Assembly: GCF_001617365.1 (NCBI RefSeq)
Contig: NZ_LVJR01000018.1
Span: forward strand, 32,679-96,678
Length of the DNA: 64,000 nt
DNA from: Rhodanobacter sp. FW104-R8
Lineage (GTDB): Bacteria > Pseudomonadota > Gammaproteobacteria > Xanthomonadales > Rhodanobacteraceae
Direction of reading: 5' to 3'
The translations under genes and the position numbers were made by a program. A model generated the notes under the pieces. The model worked only from the letters and a program-made list of their open reading frames with translations, was not told where the DNA came from and did not search any database. Positions 32,329 to 41,090 of this stretch are shown here, piece after piece (position 1 is the first letter of the stretch; every line of letters begins with the position of its first letter).

Positions 32329-33669
32329 TCAAACCGATGCTTTCGCGCCCTCGTCCACGGGCGCGTGTTCGTCAGGCGCCAGATCGGGCGACCAGCCGGC
32401 GCGCCGGGCCACCACCGTCGCCAGCGCGGCGACGCCGGCGCCCGCCAGGGCCAGCCCGCCGAGGCCCCAGCCCAGCATGCGCAAACCGCTCACCGCGCTG
32501 GTCACCACCAGGTCGCCGAAGCGCCACACCGCGGTCTCCACGAAGTTCTTGCCCTTGTAGCGCGTCTCGCGCGGCACCCGCGTGTACAGCGCGTCCACCG
32601 CCGGCTTGGTCATGCCGTAGGCGAAGCCGCGCGTGACCACGCTCATCACCGCCAGCAGCGGCACGGCATGACCGAGCAGCACCAGGTTACCGCCGCCGAT
32701 CAGGGCCACGCCGGCCAGCAAGGCCACGTTCACCAGCGCCGGCAGCAGCAGGCCCCAGCCGGCGCCGTGGCGAACCAGCAGCCAGCGGGTCAGGCTCAGC
32801 TGCATGACCGCGCCGAGCAGGTTGGTGGCCAGGTCGAGGTCGTTGTAGAACACGGTGCGCGCCACCGCATCGGCGAAATGCGCCTTGGCGTAGTCGGCCA
32901 CCAGCGCATAGGCCAGCGTGCCGATGCCGTCGCCGAACAGCATCAGCAGCGCCATGTAGCGCAGAAACGGGCGCGACCACAGCTCCTTGATCCCGGCCCA
33001 CAGCGAGCCGCCGACCGCCTCCTCGCCCCGGCTGCCCGATTGCCGGCCGTGGTCCGCCGAAAGCCGCATCAGCAACGCCAGCGACAGCGACAACGCCAGC
33101 GCCGAAACCAGCAGCAGCGGCGCCACGCCGATCACCCGCACCAGCAGCCCGGTCACCAGCGGGCCGAAGATCGCGCCGCCCATGCCGCCCAGCGCGATCA
33201 GCGAGAACACCTGCCGCGCCCGGCCGCTGGAGAAGATGTCGGCCATGAAGCTCCAGAACAGCGACACCACGAACAGGTTGAACACGCTGATCCAGACGAA
33301 GAACACCACGCCCAGCTCGCGCGCGCCGATGCGCTCCTGCGCCATGAACGCGGGTACGAACGCGAGCAGGCACAGGATGAAGAAGCTGTAGCTCCAGCCC
33401 AGCAATTGGCGCCGTCGAAAGCGCGCCACCAGCAAGCCGAACAGCGGCGTCAGCAGCAGCATCACCATGAACACCGCGAAATAGAACAGCGGCAGCGACT
33501 GCGAACCGACCGCACCGCTCAGCTGGTCACGGACCGGCCGGATGATGTAGTACGAGGTCATCACGAAGAAGAACGCCAGCGCGGACAGCATCGGCGCGGC
33601 TTGTTCCACAACGGCTTGGCGGGGCAAACTCACGGGCACGTCCAGCGTGGGGCGCGGCAAGCCTAGCAT
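32329..33669 (-). CDS. MFS-type membrane carrier, ATP/ADP-antiporter-like
   Basis: 446 aa, about 12 TM helices. The segments SYYIIRPVRDQL, LFWSFMADIFSSGRARQVF and KNFVETAVWRFGDL match the bacterial ATP:ADP antiporter-related branch of the major facilitator superfamily, commonly annotated NTP/NDP exchange transporter in xanthomonads. Transport substrate is not established for free-living members. ATG 33669 is used because the upstream extension would need a TTG and run into the promoter of the divergent GMC gene. Confidence 0.75.
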   Translation of the reverse strand: MLGLPRPTLDVPVSLPRQAVVEQAAPMLSALAFFFVMTSYYIIRPVRDQLSGAVGSQSLPLFYFAVFMVMLLLTPLFGLLVARFRRRQLLGWSYSFFILCLLAFVPAFMAQERIGARELGVVFFVWISVFNLFVVSLFWSFMADIFSSGRARQVFSLIALGGMGGAIFGPLVTGLLVRVIGVAPLLLVSALALSLSLALLMRLSADHGRQSGSRGEEAVGGSLWAGIKELWSRPFLRYMALLMLFGDGIGTLAYALVADYAKAHFADAVARTVFYNDLDLATNLLGAVMQLSLTRWLLVRHGAGWGLLLPALVNVALLAGVALIGGGNLVLLGHAVPLLAVMSVVTRGFAYGMTKPAVDALYTRVPRETRYKGKNFVETAVWRFGDLVVTSAVSGLRMLGWGLGGLALAGAGVAALATVVARRAGWSPDLAPDEHAPVDEGAKASV

Positions 33670-33704
33670 GCGGCCATGTCCATCCAGCAAAGCATGGAGA
33701 AGCC

Positions 33705-35294
33705 TTGAACCACTACGACTACGTCATCGTCGGTGCCGGCTCGGCCGGCTGCGTGCTGGCCAACCGGCTCAGTGCCGACCCGGCCACGCGCGTGCTGCTG
33801 CTGGAAGCCGGCCCCACGGACTGGAACCCGCTGATCCACATGCCCGCCGGCATCGCGCGGCTGGCCAACAACCGCGCGCTCAACTGGAACTACCGCACCG
33901 AAGCGGAGCCCGCGCTCAACCAGCGTCGCCTGTGGTGGCCGCGCGGCAAGACGCTGGGCGGCTCCAGCGCGATCAACGCGATGTGCTACATCCGCGGCGT
34001 GGTGGCCGACTACGACCGCTGGGCCGAAGCCAGCGGCGACCCGCGCTGGTCGTGGCGCGAGGTGCTGCCGTGGTTCCTGCGCAGCGAGGACAACAGCCGC
34101 GGCGCCAGCGCGCTGCACGGTGCCGACGGCCCGCTCGGCGTTGCCGACCTGCGCCATCACAACGTGCTGTCGGAAGCGCTGGTCGACGCGGCCGCCAGCG
34201 CCGGCTTCCCGCGCAACGACGACTTCAACGGCGAACAGCAGGCTGGCTTCGGGCTGTACCAGGTGACCCAGCGCGACGGTGCGCGCTGCTCGTCGGCCAC
34301 CGCGTTCCTGAAGCCGGTGCGCCGGCGCGCGAACCTGCACGTGCGCACGCATGCGCTGGTCGAGCGCGTGCTGATCGAGCGTGGCCGCGCGGTCGGCGTG
34401 CAGCTGCGCCACGGCCGGCAGGGCGCCGGGCGGATCGAGGCGGGCGAGGTGATCCTCGCCGGAGGCGCGATCAATTCGCCGCAACTGCTGATGCTGTCCG
34501 GGCTCGGCCCGGCCGACCACCTGCGCGAGCACGGCATCGCAGTGGTCGCCGACCTGCCCGACGTCGGCGGCAACCTGCAGGACCACCTGGACATCTGCAC
34601 GCTGGACGGCAACCCGAGCCGCGTCAGCTACGACCACCTCAACGAACTGTCCGCCGGCTGGCGCTGGCTGCGCCACCGCGACGGGCCGGGCAGCTCCAAC
34701 GTGGCCGAGGCCGGCGGCTTCGTGCGCAGCCGCCACGCCGCCGATGCGCGCTGCGACCTGCAGTTCCACTTCGTGCCCGCGCTGCTCGACGACCACGGCC
34801 GCCATCGCCTGCCCGGCTACGGCTACACCCTGCACGCCTGCCACCTGCATCCGCGCAGCCGCGGCCGGCTGCGCCTGCACTCGGCCGATCCGGCGCAACC
34901 GATCGCGATCCACGCCAACTACCTGGGCGACGAGGAAGGCCACGACCTGAAGATGATGATCGAGGCGGCGCGGCTGTCGCGCGCGATCCTCGACCAGGCC
35001 GCGTTCGCGCCCTACCGCGGCGCGCCGGTGTTCCCCGAGCGGCGCATCGCCAGCGATGCGGAATACGTCGACTTCATCCGGCGCAAGGCGGAAACCATCT
35101 ACCACCCGGCCGGCACCTGCCGCATGGGCAAGGACGATCGCGCGGTGGTCGACAGCGAGCTGCGCGTGCGCGGCGTGGAGCGCCTGCGCGTGGTCGATGC
35201 CTCGGTGATGCCTGCCTTGCCCAGCGGCAACACCAACGCGCCCACGATCATGATCGCCGAGCGGGCCAGTGCGCTGATCCTCGGCGCGAGCTAA
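33705..35294 (+). CDS. GMC-family FAD-dependent oxidoreductase (choline-dehydrogenase-like)
   Basis: 529 aa. FAD-binding VGAGSAGCVLANRLS at residues about 8-22, the GMC signatures GKTLGGSSAINAM and GGAINSPQLLMLSG, and the C-terminal active-site region YHPAGTCRMG with NTNAPTIMIAERA. It oxidises an alcohol to an aldehyde. The start is TTG 33705: GGAGA (33695-33699) is 5 nt upstream and the only nearby ATG (33693) is in another frame and stops at once. Substrate (choline or another alcohol) cannot be decided; no betaine genes are nearby. Confidence 0.9.
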   Translation: MNHYDYVIVGAGSAGCVLANRLSADPATRVLLLEAGPTDWNPLIHMPAGIARLANNRALNWNYRTEAEPALNQRRLWWPRGKTLGGSSAINAMCYIRGVVADYDRWAEASGDPRWSWREVLPWFLRSEDNSRGASALHGADGPLGVADLRHHNVLSEALVDAAASAGFPRNDDFNGEQQAGFGLYQVTQRDGARCSSATAFLKPVRRRANLHVRTHALVERVLIERGRAVGVQLRHGRQGAGRIEAGEVILAGGAINSPQLLMLSGLGPADHLREHGIAVVADLPDVGGNLQDHLDICTLDGNPSRVSYDHLNELSAGWRWLRHRDGPGSSNVAEAGGFVRSRHAADARCDLQFHFVPALLDDHGRHRLPGYGYTLHACHLHPRSRGRLRLHSADPAQPIAIHANYLGDEEGHDLKMMIEAARLSRAILDQAAFAPYRGAPVFPERRIASDAEYVDFIRRKAETIYHPAGTCRMGKDDRAVVDSELRVRGVERLRVVDASVMPALPSGNTNAPTIMIAERASALILGAS

Positions 35295-35367
35295 TCCATC
35301 CGTTGTAGATCGCCACGAAGTACAAGACAATCAGGGGGACCACGATCGAGGGAACGATCAGACCCAT
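35248..35367 (-). pseudogene. Possible LemA N-terminal remnant
   Basis: A 39-codon minus-strand frame with one TM helix and the motif LYFVAIYNGWISSR resembles the N-terminus of LemA proteins (TM helix then YNxLV). The similarity ends about where the converging GMC gene stops (35294), and the rest of LemA is missing. A GGCGGGAA sequence precedes ATG 35367. It could equally be an unrelated small membrane peptide or chance; weak call. Confidence 0.3.
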
Positions 35368-35419
35368 CGTCGAGTTCCCGCCCTGAGGCGACTCCCACGC
35401 CGGAATCACGTCAAACACC

Positions 35420-36715
35420 ATGCAGTTTCGAACGACCTTCCTGCTGATCGCGGGTGCGCTGGGGCTGGCCTGCACGCCGGTTTTCGCCACCACCCCGCAC
35501 ACCACGCCGAGCGCTGCGCCGGCCGCCGACAACGCAACGCAGAAGCTGCCACCGGCGCGCGTCAAGCAGGCGCTCGCCGACTACCAGCATTGGCTGGATC
35601 GCCTCGCCGAGCGCCACGCCGTCGCCGGGCTGGCCACGGCCGTGGTGGTCGACGACAAGGTCGTGTTCGAACACACCCTCGGTTACGCCAATACGGTCAC
35701 CAGGCAGCCGATCACCCCGGAGACCGTGTTCCGGCTCGCCTCGCTGTCGAAGGCGTTCGCCACCGCCGTCACCGGGCTGCTGGTCGACGACGGCAAGCTG
35801 GGCTGGGATACCAGGCTGGTCGACGTGCTGCCGTATTTCAAGCTCAAGGACATGCAGGCGGCCTCGCAGGCCACCGTCGCCGACATCCTCGGCCAGCGCC
35901 TGGGCCTGCCGCGCAACACCTACGACAACATGCTCGAGGGCGACGCGCCGTACGAGGAACTGGTGCGCAAGCTGGACGAGGTCAGCATGGTCTGCGGCGT
36001 GGGCCAGTGCTACGGCTACCAGAACGTCGCCTTCAGCATGATCGGCGACGTGGTGCTGGCGCGCACCGGCGACTTCTTCTACCGCCAGGTCGACAAGCGC
36101 ATCTTCTACCCGCTGGGCATGACCACCGCCAGCTACGGCCGCGCCGCGCTGGAATCCAGCAAGAGCTGGGCGCGCCCGCACCGCCCCACCAGCGGCGGCT
36201 GGGTGCCGTTCGAGCCGAGCGAAACCTACTACCGGGTCGCCCCGGCGGCCGGCGTCAACGCCAGCCTGCGCGACATGGAGAAATGGCTGATCGCGCAGAT
36301 GGGGGGGCGCCAGGATGTGCTGCCCGGCTCCTTGCTCGACGTGCTGCACAGCCCCGGCGTCGCCACCCCCAGCGAGCTGCACGCCACCCCCTGGCGCAGC
36401 GAACGCCTGACCGCCGCGCACTACGCGCTCGGCTGGCGGGTCTACAAGTACGGCGGCGAGGCCCTGATCTACCATGCCGGCGCCGTGGCCGGCTATCGAA
36501 CCATGATCGGGTTCTTCCCGAAGTACCGCACCGGCGTGGTCACCCTGTGGAACTCCACCGGGCCGATGCCCAGCGGGCTGATGCCGATGGTGTTCGACGC
36601 ATTGCTTGGGTTGCCCCACGTGGACTGGGCCGGCGTCGAAAGCAACGCCAAGCCGGCGGCGGCCAGGCCGAAGCCCGGATCGCGGCGGCCGCATCGCGCA
36701 TCACGCCGTCGCTGA
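35420..36715 (+). CDS. Serine hydrolase, beta-lactamase class C/PBP4-like, exported
   Basis: 431 aa with a signal peptide (cleavage near VFA-TT, residue 24). SxxK catalytic motif in LASLSKAF, YxN as YQN in GYGYQNVAFS, and the third motif HAG in YHAGAVAGY, all expected for class C-like serine hydrolases. Family members include D-aminopeptidases, esterases and PBPs, so antibiotic hydrolysis is not implied. The last ~25 residues are Pro/Arg-rich and probably disordered. Confidence 0.85.
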   Translation: MQFRTTFLLIAGALGLACTPVFATTPHTTPSAAPAADNATQKLPPARVKQALADYQHWLDRLAERHAVAGLATAVVVDDKVVFEHTLGYANTVTRQPITPETVFRLASLSKAFATAVTGLLVDDGKLGWDTRLVDVLPYFKLKDMQAASQATVADILGQRLGLPRNTYDNMLEGDAPYEELVRKLDEVSMVCGVGQCYGYQNVAFSMIGDVVLARTGDFFYRQVDKRIFYPLGMTTASYGRAALESSKSWARPHRPTSGGWVPFEPSETYYRVAPAAGVNASLRDMEKWLIAQMGGRQDVLPGSLLDVLHSPGVATPSELHATPWRSERLTAAHYALGWRVYKYGGEALIYHAGAVAGYRTMIGFFPKYRTGVVTLWNSTGPMPSGLMPMVFDALLGLPHVDWAGVESNAKPAAARPKPGSRRPHRASRRR

Positions 36716-36797
36716 GCCACGCTCGGCTGGCTCCGGACAAGACGAAGGCGGCGCGTGCCGGGCACCCGCCGCCCTCGTCATGACAACCGCGGCACGA

Positions 36798-37832
36798 TCA
36801 GAGCTTGAACTCGATCCGCTGCTGCTTGGTGCTGGAGACGGCCACGCCGTTCCGCATGGCCGGAGTGAACTGATAGCGCTCCACCGCGTCCATGGCGGCG
36901 CGGTCGAAGACGTGGCGCGGCTGCGATTCGACCACCTTGACGTCGCTGGTCTTGCCGTCGGCATCCACCGTGAACGACACCACCACCCAGCCTTCCTGGC
37001 GCGCGCGCATGGCCGCGGTGGGGTAACGCGCGCTGGCCCCCTTCACCAGCACGGCCGCGTTGGTCTGCGCGGACTCGCCGCCTTCGTTGCCGGCTACGCT
37101 GCTGCCGTCCGCCGCCGCCGTCGCCGACTGACCGGCCGCTGCCTGACGCGAGGGCTGCGCGGCACGGGACGCTTCCGCCTTCTGCTGCGCCGCCAGCTGC
37201 GCCTTCTGCTGCTCGGCCAATTGCTCCGCCGCCTGTTTTTCGGCCGCGGCCTTCTGCGCGGCCAGCTGGGCCGCCGCCTTCTCCTGCTCCTGCTGCTTGT
37301 CCACTGTCTTGCGCTGGGCATCCAGCTTGGAACGCAGGATGGTCAGCGTGAAGTTGGCCGGGTCGGCCTTGGCCAGCAGGTCGATCTGGCGCTGCGCCTC
37401 GTTGAAATCGCGCGAGTTGATCGACTGCTCGGCCGAGGTGGCGGCGAACGGGAAGGTCTCGCGCAGCGCGTCGGACGCCACCTTGTTGCCGGGCTCCTTC
37501 TGCAGCACGCGCAGGTAGAACTCGAACGCGTTGTTGCCGGCCGGTGCGAGGTAGCGCTGCTCGTTCATGGCGGTGCGGGCCTCGGCCAGCAGCTGGTCGA
37601 TGTCCATCCCCGCCACGTTGGCCGGCGCAGCAGCCGCCGCCCGCGTCGCGGTGGACACCGGCGTCGACGGATGACCGCCCGACTCGGCCATGATCAGCTC
37701 CTGGTGCGGCTTGATGATCAGGAACCAGGCGCCTACGGCGAGCAGGACAAAAATGGAGATGATGGCAATGAGCATGGGCTTGGCAGCCCCGCGCGCATAC
37801 CGGCGCGCGTTGAGTGTGTATCGGGTATCCAT
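36798..37832 (-). CDS. TonB-family energy-transduction protein
   Basis: 344 aa. One TM helix (about 20-42), a helical segment with TPR-like character (NAFEFYLRVLQKEPGNKVASDAL), a long Gln/Ala/Lys coiled coil (185-245) spanning the periplasm, and a C-terminal TonB domain (YPTAAMRARQEGWVVVSFTVDADG...VFDRAAMDAVERYQFTPA). It couples proton-motive force to outer-membrane transport or transduces an envelope signal. No exbBD adjoin it. ATG 37832 gives a short cytoplasmic N-terminus; longer frames upstream lack support. Confidence 0.85.
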   Translation of the reverse strand: MDTRYTLNARRYARGAAKPMLIAIISIFVLLAVGAWFLIIKPHQELIMAESGGHPSTPVSTATRAAAAAPANVAGMDIDQLLAEARTAMNEQRYLAPAGNNAFEFYLRVLQKEPGNKVASDALRETFPFAATSAEQSINSRDFNEAQRQIDLLAKADPANFTLTILRSKLDAQRKTVDKQQEQEKAAAQLAAQKAAAEKQAAEQLAEQQKAQLAAQQKAEASRAAQPSRQAAAGQSATAAADGSSVAGNEGGESAQTNAAVLVKGASARYPTAAMRARQEGWVVVSFTVDADGKTSDVKVVESQPRHVFDRAAMDAVERYQFTPAMRNGVAVSSTKQQRIEFKL

Positions 37833-38226
37833 GGTCTCTCGCTGAGTGTCGACAGATACCCGCGCTTTTTCCCCCTGTCGATCCAGGAGCGGCGAATCCC
37901 CTGATTCGCCGCGGCGCGGATGGGAGAAAGGTAACTCCAATATCCCGGCACGGCAAATGACGCGGGAGTTCACGACACCGGGCGGCGATTTGCTCTATGC
38001 GATCGCGGCGCCCGGCAGCCGCGGATCGCGGCGGAACAGTGGCGCGAGGGCTCGACACCGCGTCGATGGATAGTGCACGGCACGCGCCCGGCGCCGGTTT
38101 CCGCGCCCCTGAAACGAAGCGTCCCGGCCAGGCCGGGACGAAGGCTTCTCGAAGTGCTCTCCCCGCGCTGGGCACCGCGGGGAGAGAAGTCGATAACTTG
38201 TCTAATTGTATGGTGACGCGTGTGGC
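37833..38226. other. Gene-free interval with two GC hairpins
   Basis: 394 nt between the TonB-family gene start and the MetJ/H1 fusion stop. It holds two strong stems, 38120-38129/38131-38140 and 38157-38167/38176-38186, neither with a T-run, that could end transcription of the fusion gene. No convincing coding frame. Confidence 0.5.
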
Positions 38227-38751
38227 TTACTTCTTCGCTTTCGCGGTCCGGGTGGCTTTCACCACCTTGGCCGGTGCAGCCTTCTTCGCAGCAGCCTTCT
38301 TCGCAACCTTCTTCACGGCAGCCTTCTTGGCGGCCGCCGGCTTCTTGGCAGCAGCCTTCTTGGCGGCCGGCTTCTTGGCAACCTTCCTCGCAGCCTTCTT
38401 GGCGGCCGGCTTCTTGGCAACCGGCTTCTTCGCGGCGGCCTTCTTCACGGCGGGTTTCTTGGCGGCGGCCTTCTTGGCGGCCGGTTTCTTTGCAGCGGAT
38501 TTCTTGGCAGTGGCCATGGTTCGTCTTAGCTCCTCATCAGTTGGCAGTGGTTGCCCAGTAAAAGCGTGCAGGAACGCTTCGACCAACAAGTCGCTGTTGG
38601 TAGCGTGCCGAAGATTGTTCACCTGGCGGTGGGTACGTAAATCAGAAAGTCGCCGCAGCACATGCAACGGAATCGAGACGGTGATCTTGCGTACTGCATT
38701 GGCCTTTTCACCGTGCTCGACATACGGCTTGATGAATTTCGTTGTCGCCAT
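38227..38751 (-). CDS. metJ: MetJ-type repressor domain fused to a histone H1-like Lys/Ala tail
   Basis: 174 aa. Residues 1-78 are a MetJ ribbon-helix-helix domain: [11 protein letters not shown], the DNA-contacting strand [23 protein letters not shown] and [13 protein letters not shown] are close to E. coli MetJ. Where E. coli MetJ continues with its C-terminal helices, this protein switches at Met79 into [16 protein letters not shown] and about 95 residues of [10 protein letters not shown] repeats, like bacterial H1/HC2 nucleoid proteins. Met79 (codon 38515-38517) could be a second start: GAGGAG (38530-38535) lies 12 nt upstream, rather far. MetJ with S-adenosylmethionine represses methionine genes; the tail should add sequence-independent DNA affinity. 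A promoter (38781-38809) and met-box-like sites (38909-38924) lie upstream. Confidence 0.85.
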   Translation of the reverse strand: MATTKFIKPYVEHGEKANAVRKITVSIPLHVLRRLSDLRTHRQVNNLRHATNSDLLVEAFLHAFTGQPLPTDEELRRTMATAKKSAAKKPAAKKAAAKKPAVKKAAAKKPVAKKPAAKKAARKVAKKPAAKKAAAKKPAAAKKAAVKKVAKKAAAKKAAPAKVVKATRTAKAKK

Positions 38752-38780
38752 AAAAACACATTCCCCGTGATCTGTTGCGA

Positions 38781-38809
38781 AAGCTATCCCCGAAGATTTC
38801 GGCTGTCAA
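38781..38809 (-). promoter_or_regulatory. Sigma-70 promoter of the MetJ/H1 fusion gene
   Basis: On the minus strand, TTGACA (38804-38809) and TAGCTT (38781-38786) are 17 nt apart. The predicted start of transcription is about 20 nt before the ATG at 38751, leaving a short leader with GGGGA. Confidence 0.65.
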
Positions 38810-38899
38810 TTGATTTCAGCCATGAAATCAATCCGCTCCAGCCCACCCAGGGCAGGTCGAAAACCCGGTCCGGCAAGGCTTTCGGGGTAATGCGCCGAC

Positions 38900-38933
38900 A
38901 TTATGTTTGGACGTCTATACGTCCAAACATAAT
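38900..38933. promoter_or_regulatory. 34-bp palindrome containing two tandem met-box-like sites
   Basis: A perfect 15-bp inverted repeat (38900-38914 with 38919-38933) has a 4-nt centre. At its heart two adjacent 8-mers, GGACGTCT (38909-38916) and ATACGTCC (38917-38924), match the E. coli met box AGACGTCT at 7/8 and 6/8. Tandem met boxes are how MetJ dimers bind cooperatively. The site lies about 95 bp upstream of the mapped -35 of the fusion gene, so the regulated promoter is not certain. Confidence 0.6.
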
Positions 38934-39414
38934 CATCCATAAAACAAGGCATGCCCTTGAAACCCTTGCAGCGCAATGCTTTTCGGGCATTCGCCATGTT
39001 TCGCTTCAAAAAGCGCGCTGCGGGACACGTTCGCAAAACGAGGCGCGCCACGGGGTATCCGACCGCATTCCACAGATGAACGGAACGCGACTGGAGGCGC
39101 CTGGAACGGCATCCAGGCACGGCAAAAAAAATCTGCCGCCGGGGGCGGAACCCTCGCCGACGACACCTCGGGCGGCGGGCGACGGCACCGGTCCGGCACG
39201 GCTCGCGCTCCGATTCGCCGCGACGCGACGGCCATATGTGCATCGACGAAGGTCCGCGCGCACCCCCGGACATCGAGGCGATGGCATCGCCGTGCGCGGG
39301 AAGGAATTCGTTTCGCGCGCTCGGCATCCGCCGGAAGCGCGGCGATGGCGTCGTCGCCGAAAACGACGCCGGCCGCACATGGCGGCCGGCGGGGTCACGC
39401 GGGAGGGCGGTGGC
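38934..39414. other. Gene-free interval upstream of the MetJ/H1 gene
   Basis: About 480 nt between the palindrome and the end of gcvH. Frames here are Arg/Pro-rich with no start signals or family resemblance. The only structure seen is the gcvH terminator hairpin at 39367-39391. Confidence 0.5.
39358..39391 (-). terminator. Terminator of gcvH
   Basis: CGCCGGCCGC (39367-39376) pairs with GCGGCCGGCG (39382-39391) around ACATG. On the minus strand the stem is followed by TCGTTTTC. It lies 24 nt beyond the gcvH stop. Confidence 0.75.
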
Positions 39415-39810
39415 TCAGTGGTCTTCGTTCTCGACCAGTTCCCCGTACTCGTTCGCGTCGAGCAGCTCGTCGAGCTCGGCGCGGTCGCTGGGGCGCACCA
39501 GGAAGATCCAGCCTTCGCCGAAGGCGTCCTCGTTGATGGTCTCGGGCTTGTCGTTGAGCAGTTCGTTGACCGCGACGACTTCGCCGGACACCGGCGAGTA
39601 GATGTCCGAGGCGGCCTTCACCGACTCGACCACGGCCGCGCCGACGCCGGCCTTCACGGCGGAGCCGATTTCCGGCAGCTCCACGTAGACCAGGTCGCCC
39701 AGCTGGTCCTGCGCGTGGTCGGAGATGCCCACCCGGACCAGGCCGTCGTCTTCGGCGCGGGCCCACTCGTGGGATTTGAGGAATTTCAGATCGCCGGGAA
39801 TCTCGCTCAT
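39415..39810 (-). CDS. gcvH: Glycine cleavage system H protein
   Basis: 131 aa lipoyl carrier of the glycine cleavage system. The lipoyl-lysine motif ESVKAASD is intact and the surrounding [19 protein letters not shown] and [11 protein letters not shown] segments are characteristic. Length matches the family (about 129). It shuttles the aminomethyl group from GcvP to GcvT. It follows gcvT by 91 nt on the same strand; gcvP is not in the window. ATG 39810 starts the conserved [10 protein letters not shown]. Confidence 0.95.
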   Translation of the reverse strand: MSEIPGDLKFLKSHEWARAEDDGLVRVGISDHAQDQLGDLVYVELPEIGSAVKAGVGAAVVESVKAASDIYSPVSGEVVAVNELLNDKPETINEDAFGEGWIFLVRPSDRAELDELLDANEYGELVENEDH

Positions 39811-39901
39811 GATCGGGGTCCAGTCGTTGGGTTGGGTCGGGGTACAGGCGGAGATTCTAGCCACATCCGCCGTCGGAAAAACGTGTCGCGCGGGGCGCCG
39901 C

Positions 39902-41002
39902 TCAGATCCCTTCGCAGGGCTTGCCGTCGCGCACGAACGGGTACTTCACCAGGCGCACCGGCACCTCGCGGCCGCGGATGTCCACGCGGATCGCGCCCGG
40001 CTCGCCCACGGGGATGCGCGCGAACGCCACCGCCTTGTCGAGGGTCGGCGCGAAGCTGCCGGAAAGGATCTCGCCATCGCCGTTCGCGGTGAGCACCTTC
40101 TGGCCGTGGCGCAGCACGCCCTTCTCGTCCAGCACCAGGCCCACCATCACGCGCTTCACGCCGGCGGCCTTCTGCGCCTCCAGCACCTTGCGGCCGACGA
40201 AATCGCGGCCCTCGTCCAGCGCGATGGTCCAGCCGAGGTTGGCCTCCCACGGCGACACGCCCTCGTCCATGTCCTGGCCGTAGAGGTTCATGCCGGCTTC
40301 CAGCCGCAACGTGTCGCGCGCGCCGAGGCCGGCCGGCTTCACGCCGGCGGCGGCCAGCGCTTCCCACAGCGCCACGGCGTGTTCGGCCGGCACGATGATC
40401 TCGAAACCGTCCTCGCCGGTGTAGCCGGTGCGCGCCACGAACAGCGGCATGCCGTGCGGCCCCTGCGCGGCGGCGGCGGCGAACTTGCCCAGCTTCTCGA
40501 TACGCGGGCGGTCCACCTCGTGCAGCAGGCCCAGCACCTTCGCGCGGGCGTTGGGGCCCTGCACCGCGATCATCGCGAACTCGGGGCGCTCCTTCACCTG
40601 CACGTCGAAGGCCTTGGCCTGCTGCTCGATCCAGGCCAGGTCCTTGGCGCGGGTGGCGGCGTTCACCACCAGCCGGTAGAACTCGTCGCCGAGGAAGTAC
40701 ACGATGAGGTCGTCGATCACCCCGCCCTGCCCGTTCAGCATGCACGAGTACAGCGCCTTGCCGTGCGCCTTGAGCTTGTCCACGCTGTTGGCCAGCAGGT
40801 GGCGCAGGAAGTCCCTCGTGCGCGCGCCGTGCAGGTCGATCACGGTCATGTGCGAGACGTCGAACATGCCGGCATCGCGGCGCACCGCGTGATGCTCCTC
40901 GATCTGCGAGCCGTAGTTGATCGGCATGTCCCAGCCGCCGAAGTCGACCATGCGCGCCCCGAGCGCGCGGTGGGTGGCGTTGAGTACGGTTTTCTCGGTC
41001 AT
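39902..41002 (-). CDS. gcvT: Aminomethyltransferase (glycine cleavage T protein)
   Basis: 366 aa. It transfers the methylene group from H-protein-bound aminomethyl to tetrahydrofolate, releasing ammonia. Family blocks are present: [54 protein letters not shown] and the C-terminal GCV_T C domain ([18 protein letters not shown]). Transcribed toward gcvH; 88 nt separate it from the upstream cysNC stop. I saw no glycine riboswitch in that gap. Confidence 0.95.
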   Translation of the reverse strand: MTEKTVLNATHRALGARMVDFGGWDMPINYGSQIEEHHAVRRDAGMFDVSHMTVIDLHGARTRDFLRHLLANSVDKLKAHGKALYSCMLNGQGGVIDDLIVYFLGDEFYRLVVNAATRAKDLAWIEQQAKAFDVQVKERPEFAMIAVQGPNARAKVLGLLHEVDRPRIEKLGKFAAAAAQGPHGMPLFVARTGYTGEDGFEIIVPAEHAVALWEALAAAGVKPAGLGARDTLRLEAGMNLYGQDMDEGVSPWEANLGWTIALDEGRDFVGRKVLEAQKAAGVKRVMVGLVLDEKGVLRHGQKVLTANGDGEILSGSFAPTLDKAVAFARIPVGEPGAIRVDIRGREVPVRLVKYPFVRDGKPCEGI

Positions 41003-41090
41003 CGCGGAGGTCGCCTGGCGGGGGAAGTCCCGCATTATCGCCGCCGGCCCCGAGCAATCCAAGCGGTGCGCGGCCGTTGGCCGCGGCGCG

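Noticed and set aside
36798..37832. An ExbB/ExbD-TonB system here
   Set aside because: Only the TonB-type protein is present; neighbours on both sides are unrelated.
38227..38517. The AKKPA repeat region as a non-coding minisatellite or CRISPR-like array
   Set aside because: The repeats keep frame with the MetJ domain, vary at the third codon position and end in a stop; there are no spacers. Coding is the better explanation.
38806..39378. 190-codon minus-strand frame upstream of the MetJ/H1 gene
   Set aside because: Arg/Pro-rich, no Shine-Dalgarno or family resemblance, overlaps the promoter and palindrome; typical of chance frames in GC-rich DNA.
41003..41090. Glycine riboswitch before gcvT
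   Set aside because: The 88-nt gap has no recognisable glycine aptamer core or tandem arrangement.
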